Shown: one piece after another, positions 43,596 through 52,707 of the stretch
Numbering within the stretch: position 1 is the stretch's first letter
Layout of the letters: each line of letters opens with the position of its first letter
DNA from: an uncultured Gammaproteobacteria bacterium
Lineage (GTDB): Bacteria; Pseudomonadota; Gammaproteobacteria; Eutrophobiales; Eutrophobiaceae
Reading direction: 5' to 3'
Length of the DNA stretch: 64,000 nt
Assembly (NCBI GenBank): GCA_958295485.1
Contig: OY282354.1
Location: 3,186,042-3,250,041, forward strand
The notes under the pieces: generated by a model
What the model saw: only the letters and a program-made list of their open reading frames with translations
Databases searched by the model: none
What the model was told of the DNA's origin: nothing
Program-made: the position numbers and the translations under genes

Positions 43596-43695
43596 TAGTT
43601 CAGTCTTCAGTTGTCAATCATCAGTCATCAGCGGAGACAGGCTTGAAACCTGTCCCCGCCCCATGGGTTTGACCCGTTTCCGGAACAGCCCTGAT

Positions 43696-45003
43696 TCAAC
43701 CACCACTGGCGGCAGGTATGGTCAACACCTGGCCCACTTTTATTCTATCACCAGACAGGTCATTCAAGGTACGCAGGTTGCGTAAACTGACTCGATAATA
43801 CCGGGCAATTCCAGACAACGTATCGCCACGCTCTATGATATGTTTCCTGGCCGCCAGTAATGTGCCCTCAGGGGCATGAATGCCAAAATAACCTTTCAGG
43901 CCGGCAACTATGGCTTGAGCGATCCTCCGTTGATGGGCGGAATTCAACAGTTTCTTTTCCTCATGGGGGTTTGAGATGAAGGCGGTTTCAATCAGGATTG
44001 ACGGGATATCCGGGGATTTCAATACTGCAAAAGCTGCGGATTCAACCCTGGGCTTGTGCAGTTTGCCGATCTTTCTCAAGCCACCCAATACCCTTTCAGC
44101 CGCATCGATGCTTGCTTCCAGGCTCGCGGCCTGGGAAAGGTCCAACAAGACCGACATCAGCAGGTCGTCCCTGTCGTCAAGGCTGACACCGCCGATCAGG
44201 TCAGACGCGTTCTCCTGCTCCGCCAGCCAGCGGGCATGTTCACTACTGGCGCCACGCCCTGACAGGACGTACACGGATGAACCGCGTACTCTTGAATCAC
44301 GAAAGGCATCGGCGTGTACTGAAATAAACAGGTCGGCTTTATGCTTGCGCGCCAAGGCGATACGTTTGCGTAAACTCAGGTAATAATCGCCCTGCCTGGT
44401 CAATACCGCGCGCATGCCGCGTTCCCGGTTGATAAGCGCGGCCAGTTTCTTCGCTATCTGCAATACGACTATCTTCTCGTATGTTCCCCGCGGTCCCCTC
44501 GCTCCCGGGTCTTCACCACCGTGACCGGCATCAATGGCGACCACGACGTCACGGAAACTCAGTGACAGAGCTTCATCTTTTATTTCAGGCTGCGCCGGTA
44601 GAGATCGTTCCTCTCTCTCATTGAATATATCTACAACCAACCTGTGACCGTAGCGTTCGTTCGGCGTTAATTGAAAACTCTTTACCCTGGAATGTTTTTT
44701 TAAATCCAGAACTATTCTCAGGAAGTTATCATATTCACCGCTCCTGATTCTCCTTAAAAACTTGTCCTGTGACGCCGGTTCCGCCAGCTTGTCAATCAGC
44801 CGGGTATTTTTCATGTCGATGGCGACGCGAAAAGGATCATTTAATAATTTCAGGCTGTGCTGAACGGGGGCGGTAACGTCAAATACGACACGGGTGCTGT
44901 CAGGCGCTGCCCAAATCCGAACATTCTTTAACTGGACAGCTTCCGCTACGCTGGCCGTGGCGCAAAAAATTAACAGAAAACAGAAAGTTGAAATAAAACG
45001 CAT
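43696..45003 (-). CDS. amiC: N-acetylmuramoyl-L-alanine amidase with AMIN and LysM domains
   Basis: Periplasmic amidase that splits daughter-cell peptidoglycan. Seen: signal peptide MRFISTFCFLLIFCATASVA, AMIN domain (to about residue 130), Amidase_3 domain with zinc ligands in VAIDAGHGGEDPGA, the Glu in GTYEKIVV, FISVHADAF and the catalytic Glu in LIETAFISN, then a C-terminal LysM (ERGDTLSGIARYYRV, IKVGQVLTIP). Start ATG 45003; the open frame to 45042 is repeat sequence. Its place between tsaE and mutL is that of amiB/amiC. Confidence 0.95.
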   Translation of the reverse strand: MRFISTFCFLLIFCATASVAEAVQLKNVRIWAAPDSTRVVFDVTAPVQHSLKLLNDPFRVAIDMKNTRLIDKLAEPASQDKFLRRIRSGEYDNFLRIVLDLKKHSRVKSFQLTPNERYGHRLVVDIFNEREERSLPAQPEIKDEALSLSFRDVVVAIDAGHGGEDPGARGPRGTYEKIVVLQIAKKLAALINRERGMRAVLTRQGDYYLSLRKRIALARKHKADLFISVHADAFRDSRVRGSSVYVLSGRGASSEHARWLAEQENASDLIGGVSLDDRDDLLMSVLLDLSQAASLEASIDAAERVLGGLRKIGKLHKPRVESAAFAVLKSPDIPSILIETAFISNPHEEKKLLNSAHQRRIAQAIVAGLKGYFGIHAPEGTLLAARKHIIERGDTLSGIARYYRVSLRNLRTLNDLSGDRIKVGQVLTIPAASGG

Positions 45004-45012
45004 AACAGCAGC

Positions 45013-45140
45013 CCTCCCATCATTCTGAGTCTCTCCGGTCATTCCGAGTCCTTCTTGTCATTCTGAGCCCCTCCCATCATTCCGAGTCCCTCCCGCCATT
45101 ACTGAGTCCTTCCCGTCATTCTGAGCGAAGCGAAGAATCT
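45013..45140. repeat. Degenerate tandem array of a cattctgag unit, ending in a dispersed repeat
   Basis: Seen: six imperfect 18-22-bp units of the form ctcccgtcattctgagtc, the last continuing as cattctgagcgaagcgaag, a sequence dispersed in many bacterial genomes. It lies directly upstream of the amiC start. The rest of the tsaE-amiC gap (45141-45416) is AT-rich and holds no gene that I can support. Confidence 0.75.
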
Positions 45141-45416
45141 ATCTCCAGTACCCTGCTATCACAAGAAACCCCTGATCAAGTCAAAGGTATTGTCTTAACC
45201 TTGATTTTAATATAGTTATGACAATAATTTCAACTTTTTATTAAGAAATCAAGATATCTGACTGTTTTTTTAGGGTATTCCCCTCGCGGGGGATGGAATG
45301 CGGAAGGCGATAGCATGTCAGGACGCCAAAATAAGACTCCCCCCCGAAGCCATCTCCGCCAACCACTTGCATGAGTCCACCCAGGGCTATATTGCCTTGA
45401 AAGCAGTACAGCTTCG

Positions 45417-46010
45417 CTATCGCATACTTGTACTGATTTGTTCCAGGTATTTTTCCCCTGATTTGGTATGCGCCCGGCAATTTACTTCCCGACGGGTCTG
45501 GTCGAGCCGAATATCGATGTATAAATCCGGGACGGACAGGCGTCCCCTGGCCCGCTCCGGCCATTCCACCAGGCAGACGCTGTGGCCGTCAAAATAATCC
45601 CGGTAGCCTATATCGTCCAGTTCCGACGGCGTTGCAATCCTGTACAAGTCGAAGTGATAGACGTGACATGAGGCGACGTGATAGGACTCCACAAGGGTAT
45701 AAGTCGGACTCTTTACCAGACCCCGGTAGCCCAGACCCCGCAGCAGTCCCCTGACGAACGTGGTTTTACCCGCCCCCAGTTCTCCCTGCAGGTACAAACT
45801 GCATGGGGTGGGGGTCTCCGTAGTGAATGTTTTACCCGCCCCCAATTCTTCTCGCGGGCCTAAGGAACTTGTTGACCGGGATGCTGGCGCCGAAGTTTTA
45901 CCCGCCCCCGGTTCCCTTTGCGGAAACAGGGTTGAGTTCTTGCTGATATGCCTGGCGAAACGAGCCGCAAACAATTCCATTTCTTCCGGGCTTGCGACGA
46001 TAACCCGCAT
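45417..46010 (-). CDS. tsaE: tRNA threonylcarbamoyladenosine biosynthesis ATPase TsaE with triplicated P-loop segment
   Basis: TsaE binds TsaB-TsaD and, with ATP, supports t6A formation at A37 of ANN-decoding tRNAs; it is essential in most bacteria. Seen: 197 residues against about 150 normally. The functional Walker A is GELGAGKTTFVRGLL, followed by SPTYTLVESY, HFDLYRI and VEWPER. Before it stand two extra copies of the P-loop segment, REPGAGKTSAP and REELGAGKTFTTE, spaced exactly 22 residues apart, from a 66-bp tandem triplication. Only the last copy is followed by the proper helix. The start ATG overlaps the upstream gene's stop by 1 bp. Confidence 0.93.
   Translation of the reverse strand: MRVIVASPEEMELFAARFARHISKNSTLFPQREPGAGKTSAPASRSTSSLGPREELGAGKTFTTETPTPCSLYLQGELGAGKTTFVRGLLRGLGYRGLVKSPTYTLVESYHVASCHVYHFDLYRIATPSELDDIGYRDYFDGHSVCLVEWPERARGRLSVPDLYIDIRLDQTRREVNCRAHTKSGEKYLEQISTSMR
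45763..45960. repeat. 66-bp triplication covering the tsaE Walker A motif
   Basis: Seen: gttttacccgccccc recurs at 45763, 45829 and 45895, a period of exactly 66 bp. The units keep the 15-bp P-loop core almost unchanged but have diverged elsewhere, so the event is not very recent or the core has been selected or converted. Confidence 0.93.
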
Positions 46011-47530
46011 CAGCCCGGATTGACCAGGGAACGAATGACGGGGAGAAGATCACCAGCCAGCATTCCCCTTTCACCATCACCGGCGGCGCAGACGTCCGCC
46101 GCATGGCCGTGCAGGTAAACTGCCGTCGCCGCGGCCTTGTCCGGTTCCATGCCCTGCGCAATTAATCCGGCAATGACGCCGGTCAGGACGTCCCCCATTC
46201 CGCCGCCAGCCATGCCCGGATTACCTGATTTATTGAGATGGATCAGGCCCTTCGCATCCATGACCAGGCTGCCCGCGCCTTTGAGAACTATGACCCCGCC
46301 GAATTTATCCTGTATCGACGTTATGGACTCAAACCTGTCCGCCTGCAATTCCTTTGTCGTCACGCTCAACAGCCGGGCCGCCTCGCCCGGATGCGGGGTC
46401 AATACCCAGTTTTGCCGGCGTTGAGGGTCGGCGGCCAACAGGTTCAAGGCATCGGCATCCACCACCAGCGGGTGGCGGGTTTGCAATACCCTGGCGAACA
46501 GCTCCATCGCCCAATCTGATTGACCCAGCCCCGGGCCGATGGCGACCACGCTCGCCCTGTCCAGGGCAACATTCAAATCCCGGGATGACGCCGCAGCCAC
46601 GGTCATCAACTCAGGACGAAACAGCGATAAATGATTGGCGTGTTCCGCCCGCGTCGCCACCGTGACCAGACCCGAACCCACCCTGGCGGCGGCGCTTCCC
46701 GCTAAAACAGCAGCGCCCAGGTAGCCATAATCACCGCCGATGACGAGCGCGTGGCCATAATGACCCTTGTGGGCATGACGGGGACGCGCCGGCAGGTTTT
46801 TTGCCACGATTGCAGGTTCGATCAAGCGCGCGCCGGCGCTTACCCTGGCATGAACATTGGTTGGCGTCCCCAAATCACTGAACAGGACTTCGCCGCAAAA
46901 CCCGGGACCGGCGCCGGTGAACAAACCCCGTTTCAAACCGATAAACGTCAGCGTGGCATCAGCCTTGACGGCCGTCCCCATGCAATTACCCGTATCGGCA
47001 TTCAAGCCGGAAGGAATATCAATAGCCAGGACCGGCGCGGCGGCGGCATTGATCAGCCCGATCACCCCGGCAAAGCGCCCACTGACGTCCCGGGCCAGAC
47101 CGATGCCCAACAAGGCGTCAACGATTAAATCAGCGCCGGCGAAGACGGTGGGCGACACGGTTTCCCCGATGACGTCGACGTCCGGGAATTTTTTTGCGCA
47201 AGTACCGGCGTCACCCCTGAGCTTGTCGGGCGCAACCAGGGAGATGACCCTGACGTTCAGGCCGTTTTCTTTTGCCAGGCGCGCAGTCACGTAACCATCA
47301 CCGGCATTATTGCCGCCGCCACAAACCACAATCAGATTTTTTGCGTCGGGATAACGCGTGGTCAGAACGTCATACGCGCCGGCCCCGGCCCGCTCCATCA
47401 AGGTGATGGACGGAATACCCTGGTCTTCGATGGCTACCCGGTCCAATTCACGCACCTGGGCAGCCGTGTATAAATCAGCAGGTAAAGCCCCGGCAACGCG
47501 CCCCGTCTTCCGGTTAACGATGCTATTCAT
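46010..47530 (-). CDS. nnr: Bifunctional NAD(P)H-hydrate epimerase/dehydratase
   Basis: Repairs NAD(P)H hydrates: the N-terminal YjeF_N domain epimerises, the C-terminal ribokinase-like domain dehydrates with ADP or ATP. Seen: VCGGGNNAGDGYVTARL (N-domain), VLTPHPGEAARLL and GNPGMAGGGMGDVLTGVIAG (C-domain); 506 residues from ATG 47530. The frame stays open to 47779 but that portion is duplicated palindromic-repeat sequence. The stop overlaps the tsaE start by 1 bp, the usual tsaE neighbour arrangement. Confidence 0.94.
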   Translation of the reverse strand: MNSIVNRKTGRVAGALPADLYTAAQVRELDRVAIEDQGIPSITLMERAGAGAYDVLTTRYPDAKNLIVVCGGGNNAGDGYVTARLAKENGLNVRVISLVAPDKLRGDAGTCAKKFPDVDVIGETVSPTVFAGADLIVDALLGIGLARDVSGRFAGVIGLINAAAAPVLAIDIPSGLNADTGNCMGTAVKADATLTFIGLKRGLFTGAGPGFCGEVLFSDLGTPTNVHARVSAGARLIEPAIVAKNLPARPRHAHKGHYGHALVIGGDYGYLGAAVLAGSAAARVGSGLVTVATRAEHANHLSLFRPELMTVAAASSRDLNVALDRASVVAIGPGLGQSDWAMELFARVLQTRHPLVVDADALNLLAADPQRRQNWVLTPHPGEAARLLSVTTKELQADRFESITSIQDKFGGVIVLKGAGSLVMDAKGLIHLNKSGNPGMAGGGMGDVLTGVIAGLIAQGMEPDKAAATAVYLHGHAADVCAAGDGERGMLAGDLLPVIRSLVNPG

Positions 47531-47548
47531 TACCGCCAAGGGTACTTG

Positions 47549-47888
47549 TCCCAGGATTGGGGGGCTGTTTTGGAGTGACTTCGCGCGGAACGGAAAAACA
47601 GCCCCCCAATCCTCCCGGTTGACAACGCGATATTCCCCATCTCCCCCGGATTTCCCGCTTTCCAGAAAAGTATGCGTTTGCCCTGGCGCGCCAGACAGGG
47701 CAAGGAGCCGACCGCGCCGAGAGAGGGTTTGGGGGCTGTTTTGGAGTGACTTCGCGCGGAACGGAAAAACAGCCCCCAAATCCTCTCGGTTGATAACCCG
47801 ATAGTCACCATCTCCCCCGGATTTCCCGCTTTCCGGGAAAGGATGCGTTTGCCTTGGCGCGCCAGATAAGGCAAGGAACCGACCGCGC
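47549..47888. repeat. About 170-bp tandem duplication, each unit with a short-form palindromic element
   Basis: Seen: unit 1 (about 47549-47717) and unit 2 (about 47718-47888) are highly similar. Each begins with the palindrome GGGGGCTGTTTTGGAGTGAC .. GGAAAAACAGCCCCC (copies at 47553-47614 and 47720-47789) and continues with catctcccccggatttcccg and tggcgcgccaga. The array fills the orn-nnr gap of 366 bp; no gene is present. It opens false reading frames on the minus strand. Confidence 0.85.
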
Positions 47889-47896
47889 CCTTTCCA

Positions 47897-48439
47897 TCAA
47901 CAGGTAAAGTACAGTTTCCGGTAATGTTGTAACTCTTCAATAGAATCCCGTATATCATTCAAGGCAAGATGGGATGAATCCTTGACAAATGGCTCCCGGA
48001 CGTTCGCCCAGCGCCTGACCAACTCCTTTACCGTGCTCACGTCCAGGTTACGATAATGAAAATACCCCTCGAGCCGGGGCATGTACCGGCTGAGAAACCG
48101 CCGGTCCTGGCAGATACTGCTGCCGCACATGGGCGATTTCTTCGGCGACACGTATTTTTGTAAAAAATCAAGGGTGAGGTTCTCAGCGTCCGCTTCAGAA
48201 TAATCGCTGTTGCGAACTCGCTCCAACAGCCCCGATTTAGTGTGTTGATCCACGTTCCAGTCATCCATGGCATCCAGCGCCGATTCAGGCTGAAAAACAG
48301 CCATGACCGGACCCTCTTCCAACAGGTTCAACTCGGCATCCGTAATCACCGTTGCAATCTCGATGATACGATCCGAGTCCGGCAACAATCCGGTCATCTC
48401 GAGATCGATCCACACCAGGTTATTTTCCGATACCATCAT
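47897..48439 (-). CDS. orn: Oligoribonuclease
   Basis: DEDDh 3'-5' exonuclease that finishes RNA decay by degrading diribonucleotides, including pGpG from c-di-GMP. Seen: [20 protein letters not shown], then [31 protein letters not shown] and [16 protein letters not shown]; about 180 residues. Two ATGs lie in tandem at 48439 and 48436. The synteny of orn with nnr-tsaE-ami-mutL marks this as a gammaproteobacterial core region. Confidence 0.96.
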   Translation of the reverse strand: MMVSENNLVWIDLEMTGLLPDSDRIIEIATVITDAELNLLEEGPVMAVFQPESALDAMDDWNVDQHTKSGLLERVRNSDYSEADAENLTLDFLQKYVSPKKSPMCGSSICQDRRFLSRYMPRLEGYFHYRNLDVSTVKELVRRWANVREPFVKDSSHLALNDIRDSIEELQHYRKLYFTC

Positions 48440-48512
48440 ATTTCATGCGCCCCATTCATATTCTAAAGTACACATGGAACCGGATACTGTCAATATCGAC
48501 TGACAGGGGACA

Positions 48513-48615
48513 GCAGTTTCTGCTAATCTCATCGAAAGTGGGTTTGGGGGCTGTTTTGGAGTGACTTCGCGCGGAGCGGAAAAACAGCCCCCAAACCCAC
48601 TGTTGGCAGGAACTC
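48513..48615. repeat. Dispersed palindromic element, short form (copy I)
   Basis: Seen: GTGGGTTTGGGGGCTGTTTT, centre ggagtgacttcgcgcggagc, then GGAAAAACAGCCCCCAAACC and CACTGTTGGCAGGAAC; nearly perfect 25-bp inner arms. It occupies the divergent orn/M48-protease interval. Confidence 0.9.
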
Positions 48616-48698
48616 CCAGACAGAGGATAATCTTGAAAAGAGAGTAATTCCGAACAGAATCATTGAAAATTCGATTAACCGGCCTTACATTCCCTTAT

Positions 48699-49937
48699 AT
48701 GAATACTTTTACTTACCTGTTTATCATCGCGTTGCTGTCAGGGGCTTTTCTTCAATGGCATCTCGGCAAACGTCATATACGCCATATTAAATCCCGACGG
48801 GCGGCGGTGCCGCCCCCCTTCAGCGACAACATCCCCATCGAGGCGCACCAGAAAGCGGCGGATTACAATTGCGCCAAGACTCGAACGGGGCTGGTCGAAC
48901 TGCTCATTTCTTCAATTCTGTTGTTGATATGGACTTTGGGCGGCGGCTTGGATCTTCTCGACGGCGTTATCCGGTCTTACCATCTGCCCACTCTCTGGAC
49001 GGGAACGATTTTCATATTGGCGGTAATGCTTATCTCATCTTTGCTTGACGCGCCCTTATCCGCCTATCGCGCCTTCAGGATGGAACAACAATTCGGTTTC
49101 AACAAGATGACCCCTGGGCTGTTCATTACCGACCTGCTGAAAAATACGCTCCTGGCCTTAGGCATAGGCGCGCCGCTGATCATATTGGTGTTATGGTTCA
49201 TGGCCGATGCCGGCCCCTGGTGGTGGCTGTACGTCTGGTTGACGTGGCTGGGTTTCAGTTTAATCATGATGTGGGCGTATCCCGCGTTTATCGCGCCGTT
49301 GTTTAATCAATTCAAGCCGCTGGATAACCCGGAACTGGCGACCCGCATCGAAGCCCTGTTAGACAGGAACGGATTTACCAGCAATGGCATCTTCGTCATG
49401 GATGGTTCGACCCGCTCCACCCACGGAAATGCCTACTTCACCGGCCTGGGGGCAAACAAACGCATCGTGTTCTTCGATACACTGATCGATGAACTGTCCC
49501 ACGACGAGATAGAGGCGGTCCTGGCCCACGAATTGGGCCACTTCAAATGCAACCACGTCAAAAAACGCATCGCCGCGCTGGGGATAATCTTCCTCATCGG
49601 TTTCGCCGCGTTGGGCGCGTTGATCGATATGCCCTGGTTTTACGCGGGACTCGGCGTCACTGAACCCTCAACCTACCTGGCATTGACCTTGTTCGTCCTG
49701 GCATCGCCGGCCTTTACTTTTTTCCTGCAACCCCTGTTTTCGTTCATATCCCGCAAACATGAGCTCGAAGCCGACGATTTCGCCGCCGCCCAGGTTCAGC
49801 CCCGCAACCTGATCAGCGCATTGGTCAAACTCTACAAAGAAAATGCCAATACACTGACACCCGACCCCCTGTACTCCGCTTTCCATGATTCACACCCCCC
49901 GGCGCCCATACGAATAGCCCATTTATCCCCCGGCTGA
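48699..49937 (+). CDS. M48-family (Ste24-like) membrane zinc metalloprotease
   Basis: CAAX-protease-like membrane endopeptidase. Seen: five to six membrane segments, zinc motif HELGH in AVLAHELGHFKCNHVKK, the third ligand in HELEADDFAA and the ending DPLYSAFHDSHPPAPIRI typical of the family; 412 residues from ATG 48699. A TTG at 48663 would add 12 residues. Divergent neighbour of orn, as in pseudomonads. A role in membrane-protein quality control is likely from family knowledge. Confidence 0.92.
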   Translation: MNTFTYLFIIALLSGAFLQWHLGKRHIRHIKSRRAAVPPPFSDNIPIEAHQKAADYNCAKTRTGLVELLISSILLLIWTLGGGLDLLDGVIRSYHLPTLWTGTIFILAVMLISSLLDAPLSAYRAFRMEQQFGFNKMTPGLFITDLLKNTLLALGIGAPLIILVLWFMADAGPWWWLYVWLTWLGFSLIMMWAYPAFIAPLFNQFKPLDNPELATRIEALLDRNGFTSNGIFVMDGSTRSTHGNAYFTGLGANKRIVFFDTLIDELSHDEIEAVLAHELGHFKCNHVKKRIAALGIIFLIGFAALGALIDMPWFYAGLGVTEPSTYLALTLFVLASPAFTFFLQPLFSFISRKHELEADDFAAAQVQPRNLISALVKLYKENANTLTPDPLYSAFHDSHPPAPIRIAHLSPG

Positions 49938-50172
49938 GCAGGGGACGAGCAGGCGACAGAAGATGCGTGAACTACTCTGGATTAGTCAGCCGCTTCCCGG
50001 TTCTTTTTATGCGACTTGAATTGGAGAAAGAGGACATTTCTGCTGTGGGTTGACACAATACAGCTAAGCATGTCAGGTAATTGGTCCACCCGGCGGCGAT
50101 TCGAGCTTTCCATTGGTGGCGCGCTTTGGTATCGTTAAACATCGGAGTTCGCCTTTGGATACAATGGGAAAT

Positions 50173-50505
50173 ATGACACGGAAGTTGAACACCATTAATG
50201 AATACACGGATGAGCAGGGCAAGAGTCCCTATGCCGAGTGGCTGGCATCATTGCGTGATGTACGAGCCAGGGCCAAAATTATCATGCAGGTGGACCGGAT
50301 GGAGTTGGGCTTGTTCGGTGACTCGGAACCTGTCGGCAAGGGTCTGAGTGAACTGAAAATTCACTATGGTCCTGGTTATCGTGTTTATTATGGTAAAGAA
50401 GCGCAGCATGTCTATCTGCTGCTGTGTGGCGGTGATAAATCGACACAATTCAAAGATATCAAACGAGCGAAAACCTGTTGGCAAGAACATAGACGAAGAA
50501 AATAG
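50173..50505 (+). CDS. RelE/HigB-like toxin (addiction-module killer protein, COG3657 type)
   Basis: Seen: core INEYTDEQGKSPYAEWLASL, then HYGPGYRVYYGKEAQHVYLL and CGGDKSTQFKDIKRAK, the RelE-like fold of ribosome-dependent or related mRNA nucleases; 110 residues from ATG 50173 (in-frame ATGs at 50164 and a GTG at 50113 lie upstream). The toxin precedes the antitoxin by 2 bp, the reversed order typical of HigBA-like modules. Confidence 0.85.
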   Translation: MTRKLNTINEYTDEQGKSPYAEWLASLRDVRARAKIIMQVDRMELGLFGDSEPVGKGLSELKIHYGPGYRVYYGKEAQHVYLLLCGGDKSTQFKDIKRAKTCWQEHRRRK

Positions 50506-50507
50506 TT

Positions 50508-50834
50508 ATGGCGCGTAATGTAAGAATGACGCATGGCGAACACCTGCGTGACCCTGAAGTGGCTGCAGAATACTTAAACGAGGCCTTGCAAGAAGATGAC
50601 CCTGGCGTTGTACTGATGGCCCTGCGAAATATCGCAGAAGCTCAGGAAGGAGGCATATCAGGGCTTGCAACACGCGCTCATCTTGGCCGTGAAAGCATGC
50701 ACAAAATGCTCTCGGGGGCAGGTAATCCAAAGTTATCCAGTTTTACCAGGATCATCCAGGGACTAGGCTTATCTTTGAAAGTACAGACACACACTATGCC
50801 AGTCCGGCCAAGGCAGCAGGGGAGAACACGTTGA
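50508..50834 (+). CDS. HigA-like helix-turn-helix antitoxin (COG3636 type)
   Basis: Seen: 108 residues; DPEVAAEYLNEALQEDDPGV at the N-terminus, then an HTH with GGISGLATRAHLGRESMHKM and LSGAGNPKLSSFTRIIQGLG. The family neutralises the adjacent toxin and binds the operon promoter. Two base pairs separate it from the toxin gene. Confidence 0.88.
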   Translation: MARNVRMTHGEHLRDPEVAAEYLNEALQEDDPGVVLMALRNIAEAQEGGISGLATRAHLGRESMHKMLSGAGNPKLSSFTRIIQGLGLSLKVQTHTMPVRPRQQGRTR

Positions 50835-50890
50835 TCGTAAGGATATTGCAGCTTTGGATTGACAGCCTTGTAGTGAAGCAAGTGAAGGGG

Positions 50891-51964
50891 TCAGGTCTTT
50901 GTGCTCCTTTGTTTGAGCCAGCCTGCTATGGCGGTGGGGAGGGTGGTTTGCGAGGTGGCGTTGACGTAAATACCGATGTGGCCGTTGGGTAGTTCCAGCT
51001 CCGTGTAGTCTTCGCTGCTGATGCAACCGGCCAGGGCCTTGGACGAATCGACCGGGACGAGGTGGTCGTATTTCGCGTAGATGTTAAAAACCGGGATCGT
51101 TATATTTTCCAAGTCGATGTTGTTTTCGCCGATTTGGACTTCTCCCTTGACTAATTTGTTTTCCTGGTAAAAATCCTTGACGAATTGACGATAGGCCGCG
51201 CCGGCCTGGTCGGGGCTGTCGAAAATCCATTTTTCCATGCGCATGAACGTTTCCGCCTTGTCTTTGTCGTCCAGGATGTCCAACATGTTCAGGTATTTTT
51301 GTCCGCCCAGGCGATACGGTTTAAGGAGCATGAAAATCCAGTTCAGGAACTCTCCCGGTATATTGCCCATGGTATCCACGCACAAATCGACGTCAACGTG
51401 CCTGACCAGGTGACTGAGCAGGTCATGCCTGGTATGAAAATCAACGGGGGTGACGCTGGTAACCAGGTTGGCGATTTTTTGCTGATGAGTCGCCGCAAAG
51501 CAAAGGCTGAACGTGCCCCCCTGGCAAATTCCCAGCAGGTTTATTCTTTGCAGGTTGTGCCGCTGCCTGGTCACTTCCACCGCGTTGTATAAATAACGGT
51601 TGATATAATCGTCCAGGGTCAGGTTTGAATCGGAGGCGTCGGGATAACCCCAATCCAGCAGGTAAATATCCAGGCCGGCTTTGAGCAATCCCTGAATCAA
51701 TGAACGTCCCTCCTCCAAGTCCATCATATACGGCCGGTTGACCAGGGCATACACGATGAGGACCGGTATGGCGCATTGTTCATCGGCAAGCGGTTTATAG
51801 TGATACAACTTTGTTTTATCTTCCTCGTATACCACCTCCTTCCCTGAAACGCCCACCTCGACTTCAGTCATTTCAGCCAGGGTTTCGAAGCCCCGCGCCA
51901 GCTTCTGGTTGAATTCGACCAGTTCCGCGTCAAGCTGCCCGGGGTTTATTCGAAAAGGATTCAT
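50891..51964 (-). CDS. phaC: Class III poly(3-hydroxyalkanoate) synthase subunit PhaC
   Basis: Polymerises hydroxyacyl-CoA into storage polyester with PhaE. Seen: 357 residues, lipase-like box GICQGG with catalytic C147, acid D300 (IYAKYDHLVP) and base H329 (LPNGHIGIYV), close to the numbering of the Allochromatium enzyme. The ATG overlaps the phaE stop by 4 bp. Class III synthases occur in purple sulfur gammaproteobacteria and relatives. Confidence 0.95.
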   Translation of the reverse strand: MNPFRINPGQLDAELVEFNQKLARGFETLAEMTEVEVGVSGKEVVYEEDKTKLYHYKPLADEQCAIPVLIVYALVNRPYMMDLEEGRSLIQGLLKAGLDIYLLDWGYPDASDSNLTLDDYINRYLYNAVEVTRQRHNLQRINLLGICQGGTFSLCFAATHQQKIANLVTSVTPVDFHTRHDLLSHLVRHVDVDLCVDTMGNIPGEFLNWIFMLLKPYRLGGQKYLNMLDILDDKDKAETFMRMEKWIFDSPDQAGAAYRQFVKDFYQENKLVKGEVQIGENNIDLENITIPVFNIYAKYDHLVPVDSSKALAGCISSEDYTELELPNGHIGIYVNATSQTTLPTAIAGWLKQRSTKT

Positions 51965-52599
51965 ATTCCTTCAAACATTCCCGGCAGCCTGTCCCCGTGG
52001 CGTCCTGCATATTGCCTGACCGCCATGAATGAATTGATCAGGGCGGCAAAATTTTGCGAGTGCTCCTCAGTAAATACAATTTCCGCATACGCCTCTTCCT
52101 GGCTTTCCACCCACAGGTCATGGAATTGCCTTAACGTGGTGATTTCTTTACCTGACAGCCCGCACGCAAATAATTTGTCCCTCAATTTATCAACCGCCAG
52201 GACCGACGCTTTTGCCAGGCGCGCGTTGTAATTCATATAAGCCTGTTGATATTCGTTCCACAGCTTTACGCCTGACTGTATATCTTCCCCGCGTTCCGGA
52301 TTTTTTACCGGGGAGGGAAGGCCGGACAGCTTTTCAAACAACTCCGACGGCGCCAGGTTTTCATCCAGGCCAAAGATGTTGGACGCGGACAACCATTCCC
52401 CAGACAAAAACCCGGCGACCGTTTCCACCCAGGCATCCGGCAATGTTTTTGATGTTGATGACGGCGGCGAAGCTGAGCGGGAATCGGTTGCCGCTCCGGC
52501 TTGTTGAACCTGCGCGTAGAATTGGCTTACTGCTTCAAGATATTTTTTTTGGGCATCAACCCAGGCAGTCTCCCATGTGGATTCCGTATTTTTAGCCAT
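51961..52599 (-). CDS. phaE: Class III PHA synthase subunit PhaE, short form
   Basis: Seen: about 212 residues from ATG 52599 (MAKNTESTWETAWVDAQKKY), central ERGEDIQSGVKLWNEYQQAY and FHDLWVESQEEAYAEIVFTE, as in PhaE proteins, which are mostly longer (about 300 or more). The frame is open to 52665 without PhaE-like sequence. The short N-terminal part may be a lineage trait. Overlap with phaC indicates coupled translation of the two subunits. Confidence 0.88.
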   Translation of the reverse strand: MAKNTESTWETAWVDAQKKYLEAVSQFYAQVQQAGAATDSRSASPPSSTSKTLPDAWVETVAGFLSGEWLSASNIFGLDENLAPSELFEKLSGLPSPVKNPERGEDIQSGVKLWNEYQQAYMNYNARLAKASVLAVDKLRDKLFACGLSGKEITTLRQFHDLWVESQEEAYAEIVFTEEHSQNFAALINSFMAVRQYAGRHGDRLPGMFEGI

Positions 52600-52707
52600 C
52601 GGATTGCACGTTATCCGTCCCCCGCTACTTTGGCGGACAAGAATATCCCCCTCCGTTGTTTTCATTCATCGGCGCGTCATCTTTTATCAGTTGCCTGATA
52701 CTACCTG

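Noticed and set aside
45241..45564. 107-codon minus-strand frame across the tsaE 3' end
   Set aside because: Overlaps tsaE in another frame, low-complexity, no domain.
47530..47958. 142-codon minus-strand frame and N-terminal extension of nnr
   Set aside because: Both are translated palindromic/tandem repeat sequence; the true nnr start is ATG 47530 and the frame also overlaps orn.
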